Positions 57,307 through 64,000 of a stretch of 64,000 bases of DNA are shown piece by piece; positions within the stretch are counted from its first letter, which is position 1, and each line of letters begins with the position of its first letter. The notes below the pieces were generated by a model. That model saw nothing but the letters and a program-made list of their open reading frames with translations. It was not told where the DNA came from and did not search any database. Origin of the DNA: Acinetobacter sp. WC-141 (GTDB taxonomy: Bacteria > Pseudomonadota > Gammaproteobacteria > Pseudomonadales > Moraxellaceae); NCBI RefSeq assembly GCF_000313935.1, contig NZ_AMSS01000088.1, positions 62,001 to 126,000 on the forward strand. The letters run 5' to 3'. Both the position numbers and the translations under genes were made by a program.

Positions 57307-57855
57307 TCAGTACAGCTTCAGCTCAAATTTAAGCAGACTTGCAGATAAATTATTGGCAGTATTACTAGCTGTCTTTCCAATCAATTCGAATCCAAGTTTG
57401 TAAACAACTTGCTGAGATCTAATGTTTGGTTCAAAAATTTCAGCCCAAACATATTTTATTTGTTGTCGGAATAACCCCTCTTGTTTCAGATAGTGGATTA
57501 GGCCTGTAAGCGCTTCTTGCATATATCCCGCACCCCATGCACGAGGATGAAGCTCATAGCCAATGACTACCGCAAAATCATCACCAATCGGTTTGATGGC
57601 ATTTACCCCACATGTTCCCAGCATAGTTCCATCTTGTTTAAGACGAATAGCATGTCGAAAACCTAGCTGTTCGTCCCATTTTTTATGCATTTTTTCAATC
57701 AAAGCCTGAGCTTCTGCTAATGAAGTAAAAGCTTTTAAATCATAAAATTCGAGTACGTTTGAATTTGAAAATAATTCAAAGACAAAATTCTTGTCATCTT
57801 CAGTAAGATTACTTAAGACTAATCGATCAGTTTCTATAGAAAATAAATACTCCAA
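57307..57855 (-). CDS. GNAT family N-acetyltransferase (RimJ/RimL type)
   Basis: 182 residues. Acetyl-CoA-dependent acyltransferase of the type that opens IETDRLVLSNLTEDD. Mid part LGTCGVNAIKPIGDDFAVVIGYELHPRAWGAGYMQEAL carries the conserved strand 4 and the acetyl-CoA loop in degenerate form (RAWGAGYM), then the final NIRSQQVVYKLGFE. Substrate unknown. Start is TTG with AGAGAGG before it. It follows the thioesterase gene by 16 bases and is probably co-transcribed. Confidence 0.85.
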   Translation of the reverse strand: MEYLFSIETDRLVLSNLTEDDKNFVFELFSNSNVLEFYDLKAFTSLAEAQALIEKMHKKWDEQLGFRHAIRLKQDGTMLGTCGVNAIKPIGDDFAVVIGYELHPRAWGAGYMQEALTGLIHYLKQEGLFRQQIKYVWAEIFEPNIRSQQVVYKLGFELIGKTASNTANNLSASLLKFELKLY

Positions 57856-57871
57856 ATTTCAGCCTCTCTTT

Positions 57872-58327
57872 TTACTTGTGAGCATACGAAATAGTAAAAT
57901 CATACGGATTTATGTTTGAATCAAGCGGCTTGTATGCATGAGTAAAAGTTGGAGACATTCGTTTTGGGCGTCCTGTGGCAATTTCAATACATGCCCATTT
58001 AGTATTTCCAACAAATAATACAGCCTGATCTGATGGACGGAAAAATACATACTGGCGGAACGAATAAAGAGCGTTAATGTCATCTAACCATGTGCGCAAT
58101 ACAAGTTGTTCGCCTTCAAATGCAGCTTTACGATATTGCACATGATGCTCAACCGCGACCATTGCATGTTTTAGCTCAAGATATTTAGTTACCCCTACTC
58201 CTAATGTTTCAACATGAGCAGCAGCGACATCTTGCATCCACTGTACATACATCACATTATTCACATGTCCTAACGCATCAATATGATGTGGCTGTACCTG
58301 AATATGTAAATCAAAAATACTACTCAC
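57872..58327 (-). CDS. acyl-CoA thioesterase, 4-hydroxybenzoyl-CoA thioesterase type
   Basis: 151-residue hotdog protein: HIDALGHVNNVMYVQWMQDVAAAH near the N terminus contains the family's catalytic aspartate/histidine (the D in IDALGHVNN). A TonB-like YbgC-type arrangement of later strands follows (YRKAAFEGEQLVLRTWL). Substrate not known. Start codon is GTG (58325-58327). It is followed by the GNAT gene in the same unit. Confidence 0.87.
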   Translation of the reverse strand: MSSIFDLHIQVQPHHIDALGHVNNVMYVQWMQDVAAAHVETLGVGVTKYLELKHAMVAVEHHVQYRKAAFEGEQLVLRTWLDDINALYSFRQYVFFRPSDQAVLFVGNTKWACIEIATGRPKRMSPTFTHAYKPLDSNINPYDFTISYAHK

Positions 58328-58405
58328 AAATGTTCACTCTTATTTATTAACTTTTAAACTGAAATAAGTGTAGGTAGATATCACTATACGCTCAAGATAA
58401 ATAAC

Positions 58406-58430
58406 AAAAAACCACCCATGTTTAGGGTGG
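58406..58430 (-). terminator. intrinsic terminator of the DegP-like protease gene
   Basis: Stem CCACCC/GGGTGG with a 7-base loop and T run on the minus strand, 22 bases past the stop at 58452. Confidence 0.8.
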
Positions 58431-58451
58431 CTCATTGTTGCTTTTTTAAGT

Positions 58452-59828
58452 TTATTGGATACGTAAACCCAGCATTGCACGTTGTCCTTGACGAATAATG
58501 GCAACACGAGCTACCGTATTTTTTTGCAAGTTAGAAACAACTTTTGCAAAATCCTGACTATTTAAAATCTGGTTATTGTTGACTTGAACAATCACATCAC
58601 CCGGAATGATATTTGACAATGATGCTAAGCCACCACGGCGAACATCTTGTACATAGATACCACCTTTTACACTTAAAGCACTTTTCTCTGGTTCAGCCAA
58701 ATCACGAATACTCATTCCTAAAACTGGTCCTTTAGATACAGCACTTTGCGCACCTGTGGCAGGTGTTTCATCTGGAGCGGTCGTTAAGGTCGCAGAAATA
58801 TTACGGGTTTTATCATCACGTAATACTTCGAACTGAACAGTTTGATTTGGCTGTACTTTGTTTAACGCATAGAGTAAATCACTCGTACGAAGTACAGATG
58901 CACCATTTAATTTTAAAATCACATCCCCAGCTCTAAGACCTGCTTTTTGTGCAGGCGAGTTCGGAGAAATTTGAGTAATTAAAGCACCTTCAGGTTTTGG
59001 TAACTTATAGGCCTCTGCAAGGTTTCGGTCAATATCTTGCATCATCACACCAAGATAAGAGCGTGTTACCTTACCTTTAGTTTTAAGCTGTTCGGCAACA
59101 TCCATCGCTACGTCAATCGGGATAGAGAAAGACAAGCCCATATAGCCGCCAGTACCACTAAATATTCGAGAGTTTACGCCGACCACTTCACCATTTTGGT
59201 TAAACAATGGACCACCAGAGTTACCCGGGTTTAACGCAACATCAGTTTGAATAAATGGTACCGAAGTTTCACCACTCATATTTCGTGATTTAGCACTGAC
59301 AATACCTGCCGAAGCTGAGTAATCAAAACCAAAAGGCGAACCAATGGCTAAAACTGGTTCTCCGACACGTAAACGGTCAACATTCCCTACTCGTAAAGCT
59401 GGGTAGCTATTTCCGGTCACCTTTAATAAGGCAACATCTGTACGCTCATCACTACCAACCACCGTTGCATCAATTTCACGGCGGTCATTTAAAGTAATAC
59501 TGATGCGTGAGGCATTTTCAATCACATGGTGGTTGGTGAGTAGATAACCATCTTTACTAATAAAGAATGCACTACCATATGCGGTTTTTTCTTGTGGACC
59601 TTGTTGCTGTGGAATGATGACCTGATTTCCAAAGAAACGTTTTAAAATTTCAGGAACTTGCTGCTGCAATAATTCATCCTGAGTCATTTTTTTTACGACG
59701 TTTACACTCACCACTGCTGGACTAACTTGTTCAACGAGGTTTGAAAAATCAACAGCAGCATTTGCCTGAACAGCAGCAACTGTAAATACCGCTGCATACA
59801 TTCCTTGTTGTAAATAGCGAGTTTTCAT
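58452..59828 (-). CDS. Do-like periplasmic serine protease (MucD/DegP family)
   Basis: 458 residues from the ATG at 59828. Signal peptide MKTRYLQQGMYAAVFTVAAVQANA (1-24). Trypsin-like domain with catalytic H101 (TNHHV), D131 (ERTDVALLK) and S204 (NPGNSGGPL), then two PDZ domains (about 250-345 and 355-455). Periplasmic quality-control protease. The frame extends 18 codons further to 59882, but that addition would precede the signal peptide and has no ribosome site. Compared with Pseudomonas, it is MucD- or DegS/DegP-like. It is divergent from nadB with a short shared upstream region. RseB/MucB genes are not nearby, so it is uncoupled from the sigma-E genes. Confidence 0.92.
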   Translation of the reverse strand: MKTRYLQQGMYAAVFTVAAVQANAAVDFSNLVEQVSPAVVSVNVVKKMTQDELLQQQVPEILKRFFGNQVIIPQQQGPQEKTAYGSAFFISKDGYLLTNHHVIENASRISITLNDRREIDATVVGSDERTDVALLKVTGNSYPALRVGNVDRLRVGEPVLAIGSPFGFDYSASAGIVSAKSRNMSGETSVPFIQTDVALNPGNSGGPLFNQNGEVVGVNSRIFSGTGGYMGLSFSIPIDVAMDVAEQLKTKGKVTRSYLGVMMQDIDRNLAEAYKLPKPEGALITQISPNSPAQKAGLRAGDVILKLNGASVLRTSDLLYALNKVQPNQTVQFEVLRDDKTRNISATLTTAPDETPATGAQSAVSKGPVLGMSIRDLAEPEKSALSVKGGIYVQDVRRGGLASLSNIIPGDVIVQVNNNQILNSQDFAKVVSNLQKNTVARVAIIRQGQRAMLGLRIQ

Positions 59829-60058
59829 TCGGTGCTCACCCACAATTGGTCTACGAGAATAAGAATAAAACTGTTGTATCACAACACTTTGGGGTTGTGC
59901 GTAACAATATGTTTATTTGTAAGACATCATCACAATCATTATTTTACGCATTGCAACTTTTTAAGCCAATTGCAATTTTTCTCTGAGTTAGAGCGCTTAG
60001 GCTCTTGCCTTTTTAGATAAAAAGGGGTGTCATTAGCGGACGTTTTAGATTGTTGCGA

Positions 60059-61702
60059 ATGGACATGCCTAATTTACAGACAATTCACCACTTTGACGTG
60101 ATTATTGTGGGCAGCGGCGGTGCTGGTTTAAGTCTGGCTTTATCGTTACCAAATCATTTTAATATTGCAGTTTTAGCCAAAGCTGCTTTAACCGAAGCAA
60201 GTACCTTCTATGCCCAAGGTGGTGTTGCTGCTGTTCTGGATGAGACCGACTCTATTCAACAGCACATTAATGACACTATGATTGCAGGTGCTCATTTATG
60301 TGAAATGGATGCGGTACAACATACTGTAGAAGGCGGCCGCCCTTCTGTTGATTTTCTTTTAAAACAAGGCGTGCAATTTACTCTCGATGAAGATGAACAA
60401 CTTCACTTAACTCGCGAAGGTGGTCACTCTCAGCGCCGCATTATCCATTCAGCTGATGCAACAGGTAAAGCCATTTCAACCACCTTGGTTGAACGTGCTA
60501 AAGAACGTAAAAATATTACTATTTTTGAAAACTATATTGCGATTGATTTAATTACTTCGCATAAGGTAGGTTATACCGACCAAGCGAATCGCGCTATTGG
60601 TTTATATGCATTAGATGAAAATACTGAAAAGGTTCATACCTTCCTTGCACCATTCACCGCGCTAGCTTGCGGCGGTGCGATGAAAGCTTATCTATACACA
60701 TCTAATCCAGATATTGCCACAGGTGATGGTATTGCAATGGCCTTCCGTGCAGGATGCCGTGTAGCCAATATGGAATTTAATCAGTTCCATCCAACTTGCC
60801 TGTACCATCCACAAGCCCGCTCTTTTTTAATTACCGAAGCTATGCGTGGTGAAGGTGCTTATTTGCGCCTACCTGATGGCGAACGTTTTATGTTGCGTTT
60901 TGACGATCGTGCAGAACTGGCTCCTCGCGATATTGTGGCACGTACAATTGACCACGAAATCAAGCGTCTCGGTATTCGTCACGTGTGGTTAGATATTACC
61001 CACAAATCACCTGAGTTTATTAAAGAGCACTTCCCTACACTTTATGCACGATTGCTTGAGTTAGGTATCGACATTACCAAAGACATGATTCCAGTGGTGC
61101 CAGCAGCTCACTATACATGTGGTGGTGTTGTAGTTGACTCAAATAGCCAGACAGATATTGAAGGCTTATATGCGATTGGTGAGACTTCTTATACGGGTTT
61201 ACATGGTGCAAACCGTATGGCAAGTAACTCATTACTTGAGTGCTTCGTTTATGGTATGAGCGCAGCAAAAGATATCGAAAATAAATTTGATGAAAACTTC
61301 AAATTACCTGAAGTACCCACTTGGGATGACTCACAAGTAACCAACCCTGATGAAGATGTGGTGATTTTACAAAACTGGGATGAGTTACGTTCGACCATGT
61401 GGAACTACGTTGGTATTGTAAGAACTACAAAACGTTTAGAACGTGCTTTGCACCGTATTGAAATGTTAAAGCGTGAAATCACTGAGTATTATCAAGACTA
61501 CCGTGTTAGCAAAAACCTGATTGAGCTACGTAACCTTGTTCTCGTTTCGGAAATGATTGTTCGCTGTGCTATGCAACGCAAAGAATCACGCGGTCTACAT
61601 TACACGCTTGATTATCCAGAAACGTCGAGTGAGATTCGTAAAACAGTTCTAACACCGCCAAATTTTGCAGTAGAACAGCCATTGGTTAATACTGATATTT
61701 AA
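60059..61702 (+). CDS. nadB: L-aspartate oxidase
   Basis: 547 residues from the ATG at 60059. FAD enzyme that oxidises aspartate to iminoaspartate, the first step of NAD synthesis, and related to fumarate reductase. It has [15 protein letters not shown] at the N terminus, [32 protein letters not shown] and [18 protein letters not shown]. The frame opens upstream at a TTG (60050), but the ATG three codons on is preferred. A later ATG at 60065 also fits. Divergent from the MucD-like gene. In Pseudomonas nadB lies next to the algU-mucABCD group, so the nadB-mucD neighbourhood is a conserved remnant. Confidence 0.95.
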   Translation: MDMPNLQTIHHFDVIIVGSGGAGLSLALSLPNHFNIAVLAKAALTEASTFYAQGGVAAVLDETDSIQQHINDTMIAGAHLCEMDAVQHTVEGGRPSVDFLLKQGVQFTLDEDEQLHLTREGGHSQRRIIHSADATGKAISTTLVERAKERKNITIFENYIAIDLITSHKVGYTDQANRAIGLYALDENTEKVHTFLAPFTALACGGAMKAYLYTSNPDIATGDGIAMAFRAGCRVANMEFNQFHPTCLYHPQARSFLITEAMRGEGAYLRLPDGERFMLRFDDRAELAPRDIVARTIDHEIKRLGIRHVWLDITHKSPEFIKEHFPTLYARLLELGIDITKDMIPVVPAAHYTCGGVVVDSNSQTDIEGLYAIGETSYTGLHGANRMASNSLLECFVYGMSAAKDIENKFDENFKLPEVPTWDDSQVTNPDEDVVILQNWDELRSTMWNYVGIVRTTKRLERALHRIEMLKREITEYYQDYRVSKNLIELRNLVLVSEMIVRCAMQRKESRGLHYTLDYPETSSEIRKTVLTPPNFAVEQPLVNTDI

Positions 61703-61715
61703 GCTGTTTTTCTAT

Positions 61716-61745
61716 AAAAAAGCACAGTTCAGACTGTGCTTTTTT
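61716..61745. terminator. bidirectional intrinsic terminator after nadB
   Basis: Stem AAAAAAGCACAGT/ACTGTGCTTTTTT with a TCAG loop, between the convergent stops of nadB and the thioesterase gene at 61760. Confidence 0.92.
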
Positions 61746-61759
61746 ATTTGCTTTGATAT

Positions 61760-62176
61760 TTATGGTCTAGGTGGAATTGAATAAGTCGCGGTCACATGCG
61801 CAACAGGTTCATCCAAACCGACCGAATAAATCCAAACCTCACCCACCACTAAACTCTTTCCTACTTTCATGAGCTTACATTCACTACGTAAGTCTTGATC
61901 ACCAGCAGGTTTTCTTAAAAAATTAATATTAAAGTTGGTGGTTACAGCTAAACCAACAATACCGATTTCCCCTAATATCGCAATATATAAAGCAAAGTCT
62001 GCCAAAGTCATCATGGTTGGACCAGATATGGTGCCACCAGGACGTTGATGTCTTTGATCGACATGATAATAAACAACCGCTGCTTTGGGTGTGACTGATT
62101 CAATCGTGCAATGTTCAAGACTTGGTGGAAATTCCTTTTCAAGAAATGCCACGATTTCTTCTTTTGAGCTTTTCAT
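61760..62176 (-). CDS. PaaI family hotdog thioesterase
   Basis: 138-residue protein with DQRHQRPGGTISGPTMMTLADFALYIA in the middle. The catalytic residues of the family lie in this region, and the GTISGPTMMTLAD helix is typical. It has the usual NFNINFLRKP strand. Substrate unknown. It is convergent to nadB and shares the terminator. It resembles but is not close to the hotdog protein at 47563. Confidence 0.85.
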   Translation of the reverse strand: MKSSKEEIVAFLEKEFPPSLEHCTIESVTPKAAVVYYHVDQRHQRPGGTISGPTMMTLADFALYIAILGEIGIVGLAVTTNFNINFLRKPAGDQDLRSECKLMKVGKSLVVGEVWIYSVGLDEPVAHVTATYSIPPRP

Positions 62177-62313
62177 CCTTGTTATTCTTCAATCTATAAA
62201 TCATATGTAAGATAGCATAAGAAAATAACAGATATTTTCTATGACGTTTTAAATCAGAATTAACGTCATTTTTCACCACTCCCGTAAAATATGAGAGTGG
62301 CTCACCCAATTAC

Positions 62314-62913
62314 TTAGCCTAAATATTGCAAAGCTTGCTCAAATACCTGATCAGGACTTTGTGTTGCATCTAATCGCTTAATACGCTCCGGTTCAGCTTT
62401 CCACAAGGTTTCATAACCTTCACGAACCTTAGTAAAAAAACTTAACTTTTCTTGTTCAAAACGATCTAAAGCTCCGCGTTCACGTGCACGGTCCATCCCG
62501 AGTTCAATCGGGGCATCTAACCAGAAAGTCACCTCTGGCATGCGTAAAACAAAGTTCTGATTTAAAAGCTGTAATTTATGTTGGCTTAAACCACGACCAG
62601 AACATTGATAAGCAAAACTTGCATCAGTAAAACGATCGCTTAATACAATTTTATTAGATTCTAGAGCTGGCAAAATGACCTGTTGTAAGTGTTGAGCACG
62701 TGCCGCATAAATGAGTAGCAACTCTGTATCATGACTCATATTTTCGTCATGGTTCACTGCCAAAAGCATAGAACGTATTTGTTCTGCTAACGGCGTACCC
62801 CCCGGTTCACGTGTTAAAACAACTTGTTTACCTTGCTCTTCAAAATACTGATGAATTTTTCGAATGAGTGTAGTTTTACCTACCCCTTCCGTGCCTTCAA
62901 AGCTAATAAACAT
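62314..62913 (-). CDS. tmk: thymidylate kinase
   Basis: 199-residue enzyme of dTTP synthesis: dTMP + ATP to dTDP. P-loop GTEGVGKTT (7-15), DR(F) motif in VLSDRFTDASFAYQ and LID region with RARERGALDRFEQE. It starts 9 bases behind the stop of mltG, the typical yceG-tmk pair of gammaproteobacteria. Confidence 0.96.
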   Translation of the reverse strand: MFISFEGTEGVGKTTLIRKIHQYFEEQGKQVVLTREPGGTPLAEQIRSMLLAVNHDENMSHDTELLLIYAARAQHLQQVILPALESNKIVLSDRFTDASFAYQCSGRGLSQHKLQLLNQNFVLRMPEVTFWLDAPIELGMDRARERGALDRFEQEKLSFFTKVREGYETLWKAEPERIKRLDATQSPDQVFEQALQYLG

Positions 62914-62922
62914 CTCTTTTCC

Positions 62923-63993
62923 TTATTTCTTCGATCTCAACACGGATAAGTACTCTTGCACCGCTTGATTATGCGCTTGCAAGCTTGCCGTAAATTTATG
63001 CCCACCATTGCCAGTCGCTACAAAATAGATGTTATTTGAGTCATCTGGGTGTAACGCTGCTTCAATTGCTTTTTGGCTTGGTAAAGCAATTGGCGTTGGC
63101 GGTAAGCCATTAATAGTATAAGTATTATATGCAGTTGGGGTACGGAGGTCTTCTCGAGTAATATTGCCTTTATAATTATTACCCATACCGTAAATAACAG
63201 TTGGATCCGTTTGTAAACGCATACCAATTTTTAAACGACGAACAAAAACGCCTGAAACTTGTGTAAGTTCACTGTCTAAACTTGTTTCTTTCTCAACAAT
63301 AGAAGCCATAATTAATGCTTCATATTTATCTTTATAAGGTAAATTCGGTGCACGATTTGCCCAAGCTGCATCTAGAGCTTTCATTTGACGGTGGTATAAA
63401 TCGGTAAGAATTTTCTTATCTGTTTCACCTTTGGCAAAGAAATAAGTATTAGGTGCGAACAAACCTTCAGGATGCCCATAAGGAATCCCAAGCGCCTTCA
63501 TCAGCTGATCATCTGGTAAATCTAATATTGTATTTTTTACGTTTTTATCATTTTTGAGTGCAGTAATAAGCTGTTTAAAAGTTGTACCTTCAATGACCAA
63601 GACACGGTTCATCTGAGCATTATCTGCATCAGATAGCATTTCTAATACTTCTCTTACACTCATTCCCTGTTCAATTTCATACACACCAGCTTTCATACTG
63701 TCATGAATCATAAACTTCTGATAAAGCTTTAATACCACTGGAAAGCTAATTTTGCCTTCTTTCGCCAAACGATCAATAAAACCAGAATAGGTTTCACCAG
63801 ATGTAATGGATAACATCTGTTTTTTGCCTTCAATAGGATAAGCTTTAAATAGACTCGACCATAAAATGGCAAAAGTAGAAATTAAAATAATAAAAAGGCC
63901 AATTAGAACCAATCGCTTAGAAAATTTTGGAGCTTGTTTTTTGTTATTTTTCTTGGCGTTTTTTGCTTTCGCATTCACAGGTGGCTTCGGCAT
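62923..63993 (-). CDS. mltG: endolytic murein transglycosylase
   Basis: 356-residue inner-membrane protein. A basic, Lys/Ala/Pro-rich cytoplasmic leader (1-27), one span (about 28-47), a LysM-like domain and the YceG catalytic domain with the catalytic glutamate in ASIVEKETS (E234) and QTDPTVIYGMG. It cuts nascent glycan chains and is linked to cell-wall growth. It is co-transcribed with tmk. The start at 63993 is near the window edge, so genes upstream (pabC usually) are not seen. Confidence 0.95.
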   Translation of the reverse strand: MPKPPVNAKAKNAKKNNKKQAPKFSKRLVLIGLFIILISTFAILWSSLFKAYPIEGKKQMLSITSGETYSGFIDRLAKEGKISFPVVLKLYQKFMIHDSMKAGVYEIEQGMSVREVLEMLSDADNAQMNRVLVIEGTTFKQLITALKNDKNVKNTILDLPDDQLMKALGIPYGHPEGLFAPNTYFFAKGETDKKILTDLYHRQMKALDAAWANRAPNLPYKDKYEALIMASIVEKETSLDSELTQVSGVFVRRLKIGMRLQTDPTVIYGMGNNYKGNITREDLRTPTAYNTYTINGLPPTPIALPSQKAIEAALHPDDSNNIYFVATGNGGHKFTASLQAHNQAVQEYLSVLRSKK

Positions 63994-64000
63994 ATTAATG

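Noticed and set aside
62274..62300. CCACTC/GAGTGG hairpin downstream of tmk
   Set aside because: It has an 11-base loop and no T tract on the minus strand, so I do not call it a terminator.

Overview
The window is ordinary chromosomal DNA of an AT-rich gammaproteobacterium. Gene content and order point to Acinetobacter, probably the A. calcoaceticus-baumannii complex: both isocitrate dehydrogenases flank rluE, there is a long-form GAPDH, and there are DUF1615 and small Acinetobacter-type lipoproteins. The species call is inference. I see no insertion sequence, integrase, CRISPR array or rRNA. There is one tRNA (Asn-GTT).

Layout. 1-7.6 kb: a partial M16 peptidase, a PhzF-like protein, the cystine carrier TcyP, and a divergent LysR/MFS pair whose MFS gene is coupled to a 41-residue membrane microprotein. 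7.6-12.6 kb: icd, rluE and the unrelated monomeric icd. 12.6-17.8 kb: M61 peptidase, D,D-carboxypeptidase, type II NADH dehydrogenase, SlyD. 17.9-19.4 kb: a photolyase gene broken by one in-frame amber codon. 19.5-27.5 kb: an envelope polysaccharide locus. A rightward five-gene operon encodes a membrane protein with a degenerate GGDEF-like domain, an unknown membrane protein, a processive family-2 glycosyltransferase, a BcsB-like periplasmic subunit and a membrane-anchored barrel-like protein. It converges on a leftward pair encoding a UDP-GlcNAc 2-epimerase and a TPR plus beta-barrel outer-membrane protein. Together these look like a complete synthase-dependent exopolysaccharide system, perhaps ManNAc-based, and this is the most interesting part of the window.

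27.7-42.2 kb: housekeeping and transport (VIT-family protein, nitronate monooxygenase-like protein, dusB, DUF1615 lipoprotein, HAD phosphatase, proB-obgE, two tandem unknown anchored beta-repeat proteins, long GAPDH, RarD, lipocalin, uvrB). 42.3-48.5 kb: a macro-like two-part protein, a diguanylate cyclase with a duplicated sensor, a 59-residue basic protein, an aspartate aminotransferase, an EamA transporter, a thioesterase and an unknown protein. 48.6-57.2 kb: tRNA-Asn with a strong promoter, an SDR enzyme, and the conserved leftward cluster lepA-lepB-DUF4845-rnc-era-lipoprotein-recO-pdxJ-miaE. 57.3-64 kb: GNAT, thioesterases, a MucD/DegP-like protease divergent from nadB, and mltG-tmk.

Most transcription units end in clear intrinsic terminators, which are listed. 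Several annotated starts use GTG or TTG. Where the first possible start was a non-ATG codon followed closely by an ATG with a good ribosome binding site, I chose the ATG.
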